Notes: generated by a model from the letters alone, not told the origin. A stretch of 64,000 bases of DNA from Knoellia sp. Soil729 (GCF_001427985.1 NZ_LMSA01000001.1:501629-565628), one strand, 5' to 3'. Numbered from the stretch's first letter, positions 1 through 11,381 are shown. Made by a program: numbers and translations.

Positions 1-1214
1 GCGTCGTCGACGGTCGAGTTGATCTCACCAGAAGCGCTGTATGCCGTGTAGTCGCCCATGACTTCGGACAGCGGCTCGCTCTGCTCACCCAGGGCGCCGA
101 GGACGTGCATCGCGGCCAGCATGCCGGTGTCGGCGAACCAGAAGTCGCGGAAGTAGTAGTGGGCACTGTGCTCGCCGCCGAAGACCGCATTGGCGCGGGC
201 CATCTCCCCCTTGATGAACGAGTGCCCGACGCGGGTGCGCACGGCCCGGGCGCCGAGCTCCGCGATGACCTCCGGGACCTGGGCCGAGGTGATGACGTTG
301 TGGACGATCGAGACATCCCCCGCCGGCGTGCCGGATGCCACCTCGCGCGCGACCTCGCGCGTCGCGATGAGCGCCGTGATCGCGCTGGGGCTCACGGCGT
401 CGCCGTGCTCGTCGATGACGAAGCAACGGTCGGCGTCACCGTCAAAGGCCAGGCCGAGGTCGGCGCCGTGCTCGACGACGGCCGCCTGGAGGTCGCGCAG
501 GTTCGCCGGCTCGAGGGGGTTCGCCTCGTGGTTGGGGAAGGTGCCGTCGAGCTCGAAGTAGAGCGGGACGACCGTGAGCGGGAGGGACGGCATACCGGCC
601 TGTGTGCCCAGGACGGCAGGGACGGTGTGCCCGCCCATCCCGTTGCCGGCGTCGACGACGACGGTGAGCGGACGGATGGCCGAGAGGTCGACGAGGCCAC
701 GCAGGAACGCGGCGTAGTCCGCGAGCACGTCGCGCTCTGTCGTCGCGCCCTCGTCCTCGTGGCCGAGCTCGGTGGTGCCGTCGAGGATCGCCTGGGCGAG
801 GTCACGGACGTCGGCGAGGCCGGAGTCCTGGCCGACCGGTCGGGCACCGGGGCGGCACAGCTTGATGCCGTTGTAGGCCGCGGGGTTGTGGCTCGCCGTG
901 AACATCGCACCGGCGAGGTCGAGGTGACCGCTGGCGAAGTAGAGGCCGTCGGTGCTGGCCAGCCCGATGGAAGTGACGTCGACACCGCGGCTGCTCACGC
1001 CCTTGCCGAACGCCTGAGAGAGCTCGGGTGAGGTGGCGCGCATGTCGTGCCCGATGACGCAGCCGGGCCTGCCGTCATGGGGGGCCTCGCGGCTGGTGAC
1101 CACCTCCGCGAAGGCTGCGCCGAGGGCCCACGCCACATCGACGTCCAGCTGCTCGGGCACGAGGCCCCGGACGTCGTAGGCCTTGACGAAGTCGGAGAGG
1201 TTGTGTGGAGGCAC
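1..1214 (-). CDS. manB: phosphomannomutase/phosphoglucomutase, 3' end outside window
   Basis: Interconverts mannose-6-phosphate and mannose-1-phosphate (or the glucose isomers) in the cytosol and so feeds GDP-mannose and other cell-envelope sugar nucleotides. The alpha-D-phosphohexomutase landmarks are in order: phosphoserine loop TASHNP (about residues 106-111), metal loop DGDADR (about 258-263) and sugar-binding GGEHS (about 345). About 404 residues are present against about 450-465 for the family, so only the C-terminal phosphate-binding part is missing. The start is GTG at 1214 (protein begins MPPHNLSDFVKAYDVRG, typical for ManB). The gene is divergent from the UvrA-like gene with only 35 bp between starts. 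A ManB next to DUF3499 and upstream of whiB2 matches the Mycobacterium tuberculosis Rv3257c-Rv3260c order as I remember it. The exact sugar preference is inferred. Confidence 0.93.
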   Translation of the reverse strand, partial: MPPHNLSDFVKAYDVRGLVPEQLDVDVAWALGAAFAEVVTSREAPHDGRPGCVIGHDMRATSPELSQAFGKGVSSRGVDVTSIGLASTDGLYFASGHLDLAGAMFTASHNPAAYNGIKLCRPGARPVGQDSGLADVRDLAQAILDGTTELGHEDEGATTERDVLADYAAFLRGLVDLSAIRPLTVVVDAGNGMGGHTVPAVLGTQAGMPSLPLTVVPLYFELDGTFPNHEANPLEPANLRDLQAAVVEHGADLGLAFDGDADRCFVIDEHGDAVSPSAITALIATREVAREVASGTPAGDVSIVHNVITSAQVPEVIAELGARAVRTRVGHSFIKGEMARANAVFGGEHSAHYYFRDFWFADTGMLAAMHVLGALGEQSEPLSEVMGDYTAYSASGEINSTVDD

Positions 1215-1249
1215 GGTGGCGACCCTACTCGCGCACTACGGTTGGATTC

Positions 1250-3610
<2,361 letters not shown>

Positions 3611-3661
3611 GCCAGGCGACGTCGAGGGCCAGCGTGACGTGCGCTCGATGAGGTTGAGCGA

Positions 3662-3731
3662 GCGAGAAATTGTGCGGGGTGCGCGTTTGCGACGGAGGAG
3701 CAACTGAGCGTGCACCGTACTTTTCGCGCGA
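3662..3731. terminator. imperfect inverted repeat between convergent genes
   Basis: The left arm (3662-3690) and right arm (about 3699-3731) can pair with a few bulges: GGTGC-GCG-TTTGC on the left opposes the complement of GCAAC-TGAGC-GTGCACC on the right, and GCGAGAAA opposes TTTTCGCGC further out. It lies in the 126-bp gap between the stops of the UvrA-like gene (3610) and DUF3499 (3737), where a bidirectional terminator would be expected. There is no clear U-tract on the plus strand, so termination is inferred from position and fold only. It could instead be a small mobile palindrome. Confidence 0.4.
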
Positions 3732-3736
3732 GCGGA

Positions 3737-4120
3737 TCAGCCTTCGCCGCTGCCGGGCAGGACCCGGAGGTGGCCGCGACGGAGCTCACCGGGCACCGGC
3801 GCCGGCATCGCGCTGACCACGGCACTGGCCACCGAGGGCTGCGCGTGGGGCAGCGGACGCTCACGCACCGCGTCGACCACCGCGAGCAGGTCGTCGACCT
3901 CGGGCGCGGGCTCGTAGCCGTCGGAGTCGAGCCGGACGACCTCCCAGCCCTGCGGCACCGTCAGGCGCATCGCGTGATCGGCACAGAGGTCGTAGGAGTG
4001 GGGCTCGGCATAGGTCGCGAGCGGCCCGAGAACGACGGCGCGATCGGCATACGCGTAGGTCAGGGTGGCCACCGCGAGCTGGGGGCACGCAGTCTTGGAG
4101 CACCTTCTGGACGCGTTCAC
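3737..4120 (-). CDS. DUF3499 family protein
   Basis: A 127-residue actinobacteria-specific protein of unknown function. Family landmarks seen are an N-terminal Cys pair (SRRCSKTACPQLAVATLTYAY), ADRAVVLGPLA, EPHSYDLCADHA and LTVPQGWEVV; the paired Cys and Cys/His residues suggest a zinc site, which is inference. GTG start at 4120 gives MNASRRCS, the usual N-terminus for the family. It sits between manB and the peptidase-like gene as in other actinobacteria (Rv3258c in M. tuberculosis, from memory). The C-terminal tail past about residue 95 is low-complexity and poorly conserved. Confidence 0.9.
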   Translation of the reverse strand: MNASRRCSKTACPQLAVATLTYAYADRAVVLGPLATYAEPHSYDLCADHAMRLTVPQGWEVVRLDSDGYEPAPEVDDLLAVVDAVRERPLPHAQPSVASAVVSAMPAPVPGELRRGHLRVLPGSGEG

Positions 4121-4179
4121 CCCACGACTCTAGGTCACCGCTTCGACAGCGCTTCGCTGACGCGCCGTAGTCTCCTGTC

Positions 4180-4605
4180 GTGGCCCCTCCCAACCCCAGA
4201 AGACCCGGACACGCGACCCGGCGCGACCGGCGTGGCCGGGGAGTTCGCGGGCCGCTGGCCTGGCCTCCGGTGCCCGCGATGCGCACGCGACGCGAGACCT
4301 TCGACGACGTGGTCATCGACGTCGCTGAGCGCGCGCGGACCTACCTCGGCAACCGTCACGCCGACGTGGAGTTCGCCGTCGAGGACGTCCCACCGACCGA
4401 CCCGGCCCCGTGGGAGGAGCAGTCAGCGGCCGTGGGTCGGCTCCTGCCCGTGGGCGGCAGCGCCGGCCACCGGATCGTGGTCTATCGCCGTCCGGTCGAG
4501 ACCCGTGCCCGCGACCTCGACGAGATCGCGGCCATCGTGCGCGAGGTGGTGGCCGAGCAGGTCGCCGCGCTCCTCAACGTGCCGCCGTCCGAGATCGAGC
4601 TCTAG
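4180..4605 (+). CDS. metallopeptidase-family protein (PF06262-like) lacking HExxH
   Basis: A 141-residue small zincin-like protein of the family found next to DUF3499 and whiB2 in actinobacteria (Rv3259-like). The N-terminal RDRRGRGVRGPLAWPP and the central VEFAVEDVP and VVYRRPVETRARD blocks are family features. At the position of the zinc-binding HExxH helix it reads VREVVAEQVAALL, so both zinc histidines are missing and catalysis is unlikely. GTG at 4180 is chosen because it keeps the conserved basic N-terminus; ATG at 4279 would remove it. Its TAG stop interlocks with the stop of the convergent glycosyltransferase (shared CTAG at 4602-4605). Function unknown. Confidence 0.8.
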   Translation: MAPPNPRRPGHATRRDRRGRGVRGPLAWPPVPAMRTRRETFDDVVIDVAERARTYLGNRHADVEFAVEDVPPTDPAPWEEQSAAVGRLLPVGGSAGHRIVVYRRPVETRARDLDEIAAIVREVVAEQVAALLNVPPSEIEL

Positions 4606-6308
4606 CGCGGGCGGAGACGCGCAAGCCTGCGACGCAGCGCCGCAACGACCCTGCGCTGGAGGGTGGGAGGCGGTGCAGGAACGGCGACGCGAGCAGGCGT
4701 GGAGATGGGCGGACCCTTGATGCTGAGGTTGCCATAGCGGGTCGCGTAGGCCTCGAGATGTAGCCCTGTCTGCCCTGACCACTCCCGCTCCCGGGACTCG
4801 TCAGGTGCCTCGCCCCATCCGGACGGGGCGGAGACCCGACGCAGGAACCGCCACCCGAACACCTCGAACTCGGCGCGGAGATCCAGCACGAGCCGGTGGT
4901 CCCCGTCGCCCATGCCGCAAAGGACCGTCGCCGGCACCTCTGCCCAGCCATCGAAGGCCACGCTGACGCAGGTGGCGTCCGTGGACTCAAGGGCGGTCCC
5001 AGCCACGGGCTCGAGCACGACGCCGCCCAGGACGCGGAACGTGCGCTCGACCAGCCCGTCACGCGTCTGGACGTTGAGCAGGCAGCTCGCCTCGGGCAGG
5101 TCGTCGGTGACCTCCAGGAGGTGCGCCTCCGAGACGGACAGGTCGAACGCTTCCCGGGGCTCCCACCGCACCGACTGGCCATCGCGGTGGAACAGCACCG
5201 GACCCCCGTCGCGGTGGACCAGCACGGCGCGCACCCTCACGCGGAGCGAGTCCTCGTTCCAGCGCACCTCGGTGGCTGCGGCCCGGGCGGTCATGTCCGC
5301 CTCCTCACGAGCCAGGGCCATCATCCGGTTCACGTGTCCGCTGCGCAGCAGGTGGACCCGCACGCGGCCGGAGAAGTTGAGGTGACGGTCGGTGTGCTCG
5401 GGGTAGCGCTCGAGCACCAGCTGCCGCACGGCGTCGACCATCGCCTGCCGGTACTCCAGCGCATAGTCGAGCATCGCCGGACGGGCCACGATCGGCAGGA
5501 GCTTGCGCTCGAGCCAGTGCGACATCAGCGCATCCCGGCTCGTCCCGGCCTCGGTGTGCTGCTCGACGATGTCCAGAACCCGGTTCACGGCCACCTCGAC
5601 GTACTCGTGCGGGTCCTTCTCCATGCTCGAGGCGTGGTCGCTGTCCTCGCGACGGGTCCAGTAGTAGAAGGGGTGGTCGACGTAGATCGACACCCGCCTG
5701 GCCGCGAAGTATGCCTGCATCGTCAGCTGGTGGTCCTCGAGGCGCACCTTGCCCTCGGGGAAGCGGATGCCGTGCCTGTCCAGGAGCTTCCGCCGGTAGA
5801 GCTTGTGGGGAGTCAGCAGGCGCACGATGGGTGAGTTCTCGAAGGTGGCGTCGGGCACGTTGTCGACGAACATGAAGCGGCCGATGTTGCGGCCGACGCC
5901 GACCTCGTGGGCCACGACGACATCGCTGTGGTGAGCTCGCGCGTAGGCATGGGCCGTCTCGAGCGCTCGCGGACCCAGGTAGTCGTCGTGGTCCAGGAAC
6001 GTGACGAACTCCCCCCGTGCCAAGGAGATGCCGAGGTTCCTCGGCGTGCCGGGCCAGCCGGAGTTGGGGATGTGCCGCACCGTCCAGTTCTTGCGCGCTG
6101 CTGCCAACTGGTCCAGCAGCGCGCCCGTGCCATCGGTGGAGCCGTCGTCGACGACGATGACCTCGAACTGGTCCTGGGGCATCGACTGCCCGTCGAGCGA
6201 GCGAGCGAGCTCGTGCAGCGGCGCCCCCGTGTTGTAGGCGGCCACGACGACGCTCACGGCAGGCTTTCGGCGCAAGCCGGTGGTGATGCGGCGCCATGGG
6301 GAGGACAT
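4602..6308 (-). CDS. TarS-like family 2 glycosyltransferase
   Basis: A 568-residue protein with an N-terminal GT-A domain (about residues 14-240): VSVVVAAYNTG, VVDDGSTDGTG, NSGWPGTPRN, FLDHDDYLGP, and the TPHKLYRR...RLEDHQLTMQAYFAARR block that is typical of TarS-type wall teichoic acid glycosyltransferases. The C-terminal half (about 330-568) is beta-rich and ends in a YGNLSIK motif. It is a full-length paralog of the gene at 57354-58913. ATG at 6308 is preferred; longer in-frame starts would run into the DUF5719 coding sequence. It is the last gene of the minus-strand run whiB2 - GT - DUF5719 - this gene. Donor and acceptor sugars cannot be read from the sequence; decoration of a polyol-phosphate polymer is inferred from similarity to TarS and from the paralog's neighbours. 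Confidence 0.82.
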   Translation of the reverse strand: MSSPWRRITTGLRRKPAVSVVVAAYNTGAPLHELARSLDGQSMPQDQFEVIVVDDGSTDGTGALLDQLAAARKNWTVRHIPNSGWPGTPRNLGISLARGEFVTFLDHDDYLGPRALETAHAYARAHHSDVVVAHEVGVGRNIGRFMFVDNVPDATFENSPIVRLLTPHKLYRRKLLDRHGIRFPEGKVRLEDHQLTMQAYFAARRVSIYVDHPFYYWTRREDSDHASSMEKDPHEYVEVAVNRVLDIVEQHTEAGTSRDALMSHWLERKLLPIVARPAMLDYALEYRQAMVDAVRQLVLERYPEHTDRHLNFSGRVRVHLLRSGHVNRMMALAREEADMTARAAATEVRWNEDSLRVRVRAVLVHRDGGPVLFHRDGQSVRWEPREAFDLSVSEAHLLEVTDDLPEASCLLNVQTRDGLVERTFRVLGGVVLEPVAGTALESTDATCVSVAFDGWAEVPATVLCGMGDGDHRLVLDLRAEFEVFGWRFLRRVSAPSGWGEAPDESREREWSGQTGLHLEAYATRYGNLSIKGPPISTPARVAVPAPPPTLQRRVVAALRRRLARLRPR

Positions 6309-6385
6309 GGCATCAACGTATCGGGGTCGGCCCGCACTGTCCGGCGTCATCGGGAGGTTGGCTGCCGGCAACCCGGGGACACGGG

Positions 6386-7840
6386 TCAGGAGACCGGGTG
6401 TGCCCGCCCGACGACCGACTGCACGGCCGTCTCGACCAGCGGCGTCGTGGACACGAGCGGCGCCCCGCCGGACATTCCCACGCTTGCCACCGCGGCGCGC
6501 AGAGCGCCGGTGCCACTGCCACGACGCACCCACACGGCCGTGGCGTCGCCGAGGTCGAACCGGACCGTGCTGTCCTGCGCCACATCGATGGACTTGGTCG
6601 TCCAGGCGCCCTTGACCTGCCAGGTCACGGTGGCCTTGGCTGGTGCACCGGTGCTCGAGAGGATCAGGGAGCGGCTGAAGCCCTGCGGGAACGCCGCTCC
6701 GAGGAGACCCTCAGCGGGCTCCATCGAGGGTGACCAGGTGAAGTCACCCGGCCGCGAGCCAGAGCGCCACGCCGAGAACATCGAGGCGACGACCGGCACG
6801 TCAGCGGTGACGCGCACGGCATACCGGCCCGGCTTGAGCCCCTTGACGGGGAGCTCACCGGTCGACCGGGCCGGCACGCGAAGCGCTCCGCCGAGGGGTG
6901 AGGCGCCGTCGGGGCCGAGGACCTGGGCGCTCACGACCGCCTGCTGGCTGCCGGGCACCGCGACGCGCAGCGATCCGGAGTCGCCGGTGATGTAGGCGGG
7001 GATGACCTGGGTCTTCGACGGCGCCGCAGTGGGCACCGTGGTCTCGGCACCCACGGCCACCGACCCGGCCAGCCAGATGTCACTCATGACGGCGCGCACG
7101 GTGCCACCGGTGGCGCGCACGTGCACCGCCGGCGACTCCTCGGCGCCGCTGATGGCATCGACGAGCATCGCCACGCGGCCATGCGCCGGGACGACCGTGC
7201 TGCCGGTGGGTGAGGGCACGAAACCCTTGCGGCCGAGGACCTGGAGGTCGACGGTCACCTCGTTGGCGCCGGGGTTGCTGAGGATGAGCCGCTCCTGGCG
7301 ACCGGGGGCGCCGCCACCGGCGAGCAGCCACAGGTCGGAGCCCGGTGAGGCACACGGCACGGTGGCCAGTCCTCTGAGCTCGGGACGGACCACGCTCCAC
7401 TCCTGCGTGGCGGCCAGCCCGGGCGCCAGCGCCCCGGTCGCGAGCACCTCGCTCGGTCCGGCAGACACTGTGTCGTCGACCGCCGTGACACCGCGCTTGG
7501 TCGTCGTGGTGGCCACCTCGTCGCCGGAGCGCACCTGGACCCGACCGCTGCCCTGTGCCTTGACGGGGGCAAGCGCCGAGTCCGGGGCCGTGGCGACGGC
7601 CAGGCGGGCGGGCACGGTGATGTCCTCGACGCCCTTGACGCCGCTCAGCTCGGGGCCGGGGCAGGACAGCGACGCCGTCGCGACCGGTTCGAGCGTGGTG
7701 CCCCGCGTCGTGCCCTGGGTGGTGGCGCCGGACACCTCGGCCCCGGTCACGGGCGAGAGTGCGGCCAGGGTGACGAGGCCACCGGCGGCCGCGGCCGTGA
7801 GGGCGAGACGCACCGGGCCGACCAGGCGTGCGCGGTTCAT
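6386..7840 (-). CDS. DUF5719 family secreted/membrane-anchored protein
   Basis: A 484-residue exported protein: a short basic N-terminus (MNRARLVGPVR) and hydrophobic segment (about residues 11-32), then a Ser/Thr/Ala-rich extracytoplasmic part with repeated beta-strand blocks such as AGGGAPGRQERLILSNPG and VVPAHGRVAMLVDAI. Its position directly downstream of the large membrane glycosyltransferase and whiB2 matches the Streptomyces SCO3032-SCO3034 arrangement as I recall it, which supports the DUF5719 call. The start ATG (7838-7840) overlaps the upstream stop as ATGA, so the two are translationally coupled. No enzymatic motif is recognised; a partner role for the upstream glycosyltransferase is inference. 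Confidence 0.82.
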   Translation of the reverse strand: MNRARLVGPVRLALTAAAAGGLVTLAALSPVTGAEVSGATTQGTTRGTTLEPVATASLSCPGPELSGVKGVEDITVPARLAVATAPDSALAPVKAQGSGRVQVRSGDEVATTTTKRGVTAVDDTVSAGPSEVLATGALAPGLAATQEWSVVRPELRGLATVPCASPGSDLWLLAGGGAPGRQERLILSNPGANEVTVDLQVLGRKGFVPSPTGSTVVPAHGRVAMLVDAISGAEESPAVHVRATGGTVRAVMSDIWLAGSVAVGAETTVPTAAPSKTQVIPAYITGDSGSLRVAVPGSQQAVVSAQVLGPDGASPLGGALRVPARSTGELPVKGLKPGRYAVRVTADVPVVASMFSAWRSGSRPGDFTWSPSMEPAEGLLGAAFPQGFSRSLILSSTGAPAKATVTWQVKGAWTTKSIDVAQDSTVRFDLGDATAVWVRRGSGTGALRAAVASVGMSGGAPLVSTTPLVETAVQSVVGRAHPVS

Positions 7841-10800
7841 CGACGCCTCCTCGACGCACGGCTGCCGAACGGTATCGCGAGGAAGGCCACGATCGCCAGG
7901 GCCAGGGCCTGGAGGGCTCGCCACCAGCCGTCAGCCGTCTCGACGTCGATGGTGAGGTGGTGCGTGCCCGCGGGCATGGCGTAGGTCGGACGCTCCTCGT
8001 CGGCAGCGGCTGTCAGCTCACGTCCGTCGACCGCCACCCTCGCGTGGCCGGCCCAGGCGGGAGGCTCGGCGACGGTGAGGACGTCGCCCTCACGAGCCGT
8101 CACGGTCGTGTCCGTGGCGCCGTGCTCGCCGGTGGTGGCGACGAGGGTGGGGTCACCGCCGGTGAGGAGCGAGAGGCGCGTCGGTGAGACCGGGCGGTTG
8201 GCGGCGTTGCCGAGGGCGGCGATCCGCCACACGTCGAACCCGTCCCGGCTCGCGAGCCGGGACAGTCCCTGCGCCGAGTCGAGGCGGCGCGGCACGTCCT
8301 CGCCCGCGGTCCGCGCGACCGCGACGAAACCGATGCCGTGCTGCGCCAGCCGGGGGCCGGAGTCGGCGCGGGTGCCGTCGAGCAGGCGGCTGATGTCCCC
8401 GGCGATGACCGCGTCGTTGGCGACGCTGTGCGGGAGCGAACGGGCCAGGGAGCCGGTCTCACGACCGACGATCCGGTATGCCGCCCCGCTGGCTCCCGGG
8501 GTCACGAAGACCGAGCGGTTGGCCAGCTCTCCGGCGGCCTGCTCGACCGCGACGGCCGGTCGCGGGTCGGTCCAGGTGCCCAGGGTGTCGCCGAACCCGA
8601 ACCAGGCCAGGGCGCCGGCGCCGACGAGGCCGACCAGCCCGAGCGAGGTCACGGCGACGACGCGCAGGCGGTTGCGCAGCTGGTCGAGGCCGATCACCGC
8701 CGACGCGATCAGGGCCAGGCTGAGCGGCAGCATGAACGTGCCCGCCCACGGGGTGACGACACCCGCGCCGGCCACGGACGGTGTCGACGAGGCGGAGGAG
8801 GCGAGGTCGACGTGCGAGGAGGCGAGCACGGCGGCGAGAGAGACGAGGCCCACGAGGGCGGCTCCGGTCGACACCGAGCGCACCGACGTCGTGGCAAGGA
8901 GCCCGGCGAGGCCGGCAGCGATGACGAGCGCACCGATCCACCACGGGAGGCTTCCGTCGCCACCGGGGCTGAGCAGCGCGAGGGAGATCGCGTCGGCGCT
9001 GGAGGACCCCCACTGGCTCAGGCCCGGGCCGGTCGCCGCGAGCGCCCAGTTGTCGACGACGTCGCGCAGCCAGGGGCCGAGCAGCAGCGGTCCGACGAAG
9101 GCGGGCACCAGTGCCAAGTGTCGTGACGGCGCCCGGCCCAGGAGGGAGACGCCGAGGCAGACGAGCACGACCAGGGCGAGCAGCGGCGGGGCGAAGGCAC
9201 CGAGGACGGCCGCGCCCAGGGCGGTGGCGAACGCACCGGTCGCGGTTGCGAGAGGGCGGGAGAGCAGGACGACACCGGCGAGGACGGCCGGCAGGAGGAT
9301 CAGCGCGACCAGGGCTCCGAGGCGACCCTGCGCCACGGCCGCGCCTGCGGCCCCGGTGGTCGCCCACGCGAGCGCTGCGACACCACGCGCGAGGCGCGAG
9401 GACGTCAGCACCCGTGCGGAGACGTAGGCGGAGAGGGCGGCCAGCGGCAGGGTCAGCACGAGCAGGGCCCCGACGACGGCGCCCGCCGGGGACGTGAGGT
9501 CACCGCTGCCGGGCAGGTGCTCGACGATCCATGTCGGCAGCGCCAGCAGGGCGAGCGACGGGGCGGCGGGACCGTCGCCGCCGAGGCCCGTGCCCTGCCA
9601 GCCGTCGAAGGCGGCGTGCCAGAGGCTGCTCGACGTCGCGCGGGTGGTGACCAGCTCGCCCCCGGTCACCCCGGACTCGAAGCGGCTGAGCAGTCCGCCG
9701 CCGATGTCGCGACCGGCGGCAGCCACCACGGCGACCGTGGCGAGGACGGCGAGGAGCGCCGGGTGGAGCAGGCTGCGCGACACGAGCGGCCTGGCGTCCT
9801 CGTCGGTCCTGAGGTTGTGGTCGTCGAAGGTCGGTGGAGCGACGAGCGCCTCGTGGGCCCGGTCCACGCCGGCGCGCACGATGCTCGAGGCGGGCACGAA
9901 GAGGGAGGCGATGTCGCGGTGACGCACCTCGCGACCACCGCGCGTTCGGAAGCGGCCCAGCAGCGCGCTGACCGGGTTGAGCGCGCCGAGGTCGCCGAAG
10001 GCCTCGGCCGCGGCCCTGGGTCGCTTGAGGAGCAGCAGGCCGACGCCCGACAGGAGCGCGCTGACGAGGATCCACAGGGCGAGCACGGGTGCGGACCACC
10101 ACGAGGCCCGCGCCAGCGCCACCCGCCGGGCGGCGCGGCGACGCCGGCCGTTCGTGGCCGTGGCCAGTCCGACCGAGGCGATCGAGCGCATGCGGGCGTC
10201 GGGTGCGACGATGACGCGGCGGCCGGCCAGCTGGGCCCGCCAGCCCAGGTCGAGGTCCGCGCCGAGGTCACCGAACGACGGCTCCCAGCCGCCGAGCTCG
10301 CGCAGCAGCGTGCCCGTCGCCAGCAGGCCGGCCAGCGGGACGGCGAGGACGTCGCGGCGCAGGTCGTACTGCCCCTGGTCGGGCTCGCCGGAGGGTGGGT
10401 CGTCGACGACGCGGCCGCTGCGGGTGCTGTTGATGCCGACGGAGCGCAGGGTGTGGGGGTTCGAGGAGTCGACGTGCTTGGGCCCGACCAGCCCGACGGA
10501 CGGGCTGCGGCGGTGTGCGGCGAGCAGGCGTCCCAGCGTCTGGGGCTCGGGGATGGAGCCGACCGGGAGGAGCCAGACGAGGTCGTCGGCGCCGAGGTCG
10601 GCGGACGCGAGCCACTGCGCGACCGCCACGCGATCCGGCATACCGGCGTCGAGGGAGACGTGGGCGACGGAGAAGGAGGGCGACTGCTCGGAGGCGACCG
10701 CGGCTGCGACCTGTGCGTCGGGGGTCTGCGCGGACGTGTCGAGGACGACGACGCGGTCGGGTCGGACCTCGGACGCGGCCACCGCGTCGAGGAGGGCACG

Positions 10801-10899
10801 CAGTCCCGAGGCGCCGGAGGTGAGGACCACCGCGGACACCGCCGGCCCGGAGACCGGGGCGGAGACAGGGGGCAGCACGGAGGCGGTCGTCAGCGTCAT
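7837..10899 (-). CDS. large GT2-family membrane glycosyltransferase
   Basis: A 1020-residue protein. Residues about 20-300 are a GT2 catalytic domain (VSAVVLTSGASGLRALLDAV, then DDLVWLLPVGSIPEPQTLGRLL and the GGWEPSFGDLGADLDLGWRAQLAGRR acceptor-site block). Residues about 270-300 and 380-810 contain many hydrophobic helices, and the last about 200 residues form an extracytoplasmic domain followed by a final transmembrane helix (WWRALQALALAIVAFLAIPF) and a basic tail. This is the actinobacterial GT2 found beside whiB2 and DUF5719. ATG start at 10899, 19 bp after the whiB2 stop, suggests co-transcription with whiB2. Substrate unknown; a cell-envelope glycoconjugate is inferred. Confidence 0.86.
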   Translation of the reverse strand: MTLTTASVLPPVSAPVSGPAVSAVVLTSGASGLRALLDAVAASEVRPDRVVVLDTSAQTPDAQVAAAVASEQSPSFSVAHVSLDAGMPDRVAVAQWLASADLGADDLVWLLPVGSIPEPQTLGRLLAAHRRSPSVGLVGPKHVDSSNPHTLRSVGINSTRSGRVVDDPPSGEPDQGQYDLRRDVLAVPLAGLLATGTLLRELGGWEPSFGDLGADLDLGWRAQLAGRRVIVAPDARMRSIASVGLATATNGRRRRAARRVALARASWWSAPVLALWILVSALLSGVGLLLLKRPRAAAEAFGDLGALNPVSALLGRFRTRGGREVRHRDIASLFVPASSIVRAGVDRAHEALVAPPTFDDHNLRTDEDARPLVSRSLLHPALLAVLATVAVVAAAGRDIGGGLLSRFESGVTGGELVTTRATSSSLWHAAFDGWQGTGLGGDGPAAPSLALLALPTWIVEHLPGSGDLTSPAGAVVGALLVLTLPLAALSAYVSARVLTSSRLARGVAALAWATTGAAGAAVAQGRLGALVALILLPAVLAGVVLLSRPLATATGAFATALGAAVLGAFAPPLLALVVLVCLGVSLLGRAPSRHLALVPAFVGPLLLGPWLRDVVDNWALAATGPGLSQWGSSSADAISLALLSPGGDGSLPWWIGALVIAAGLAGLLATTSVRSVSTGAALVGLVSLAAVLASSHVDLASSASSTPSVAGAGVVTPWAGTFMLPLSLALIASAVIGLDQLRNRLRVVAVTSLGLVGLVGAGALAWFGFGDTLGTWTDPRPAVAVEQAAGELANRSVFVTPGASGAAYRIVGRETGSLARSLPHSVANDAVIAGDISRLLDGTRADSGPRLAQHGIGFVAVARTAGEDVPRRLDSAQGLSRLASRDGFDVWRIAALGNAANRPVSPTRLSLLTGGDPTLVATTGEHGATDTTVTAREGDVLTVAEPPAWAGHARVAVDGRELTAAADEERPTYAMPAGTHHLTIDVETADGWWRALQALALAIVAFLAIPFGSRASRRRR

Positions 10900-10918
10900 C
10901 GGGGAGCCGCGTGGGCGG

Positions 10919-11182
10919 TCAGACTGCGCGCTTCTTCAGCTTGCGCCGCTCACGCTCGGACAGTCCACCCCAGATGCCGAAGCGCTCGTCGTTGGCCAGG
11001 GCGTACTCGAGGCACTCCGACCGCACGTCGCACCCGACGCAGACCTTCTTGGCCTCACGGGTGGATCCGCCCTTCTCGGGGAAGAACGCCTCCGGGTCCG
11101 TCTGTGCGCAGAGACCGCGCTCCTGCCAGGAGAGCTCGGTCTCCTCCTCAACCATGGCGTCGACCAACGTCAACTCGTGCAT
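10919..11182 (-). CDS. whiB2: WhiB-family Fe-S transcriptional regulator (WhiB2/WhmD type)
   Basis: An 87-residue [4Fe-4S] DNA-binding regulator. The four cluster cysteines are C25, C48, C51 and C57 (C-x22-C-x2-C-x5-C), followed by the GIWGG turn (69-73) and the basic ERERRKLKKR tail that contacts DNA. WhiB2/WhmD is needed for septation and cell division in mycobacteria and for sporulation in Streptomyces. The orthologous assignment rests on position beside fbiA and DUF3499 plus sequence type. ATG at 11182 is chosen because it has a perfect AGGAGG 7 nt upstream; the longer reading from 11212 lacks one. Divergent from fbiA across 199 bp. Confidence 0.94.
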   Translation of the reverse strand: MHELTLVDAMVEEETELSWQERGLCAQTDPEAFFPEKGGSTREAKKVCVGCDVRSECLEYALANDERFGIWGGLSERERRKLKKRAV

Positions 11183-11381
11183 CGCTGCCTCCTCGACCCT
11201 TCTGCGACCCAACCCGTGCCCTGCGCCTTCCCCCGACCGAGGGAACGTTTTCGCCGCGACACAATGATGAAATTACACGCGTGTCATCCCCATTCGTCAA
11301 GCCGAGTTCTGCTATCGGGCCAACTTTTCTGCACCGGACCGGCGTGTCGGCGGAACTCGCGGGTGCGTCAGACTGGCCCGC
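11183..11381. promoter_or_regulatory. whiB2-fbiA divergent intergenic region with ACACGCGTGT palindrome
   Basis: A 199-bp region between divergent starts. It is locally AT-rich around 11255-11345, unlike its surroundings. It contains a perfect 10-bp palindrome ACACGCGTGT at 11275-11284 within AATTACACGCGTGT (11271-11284). Nearly the same 14-mer, with one change, occurs at 35024-35037 upstream of the peptidoglycan-binding hydrolase. I take it as an operator candidate for whiB2 and/or fbiA; no regulator is identified. Confidence 0.5.

Noticed and set aside
3710-4720. GTG at 3710 with GGAGGAG upstream, 336-residue plus-strand frame
   Set aside because: It is antisense to DUF3499 and out of frame with the peptidase-like gene. 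The ribosome-site-like bases are part of the palindrome loop.
6309-6533. N-terminal extension of the first TarS-like gene
   Set aside because: It overlaps the DUF5719 C-terminus and is Arg/Gly-rich, and the GT2 domain begins only after residue 76 of that reading.
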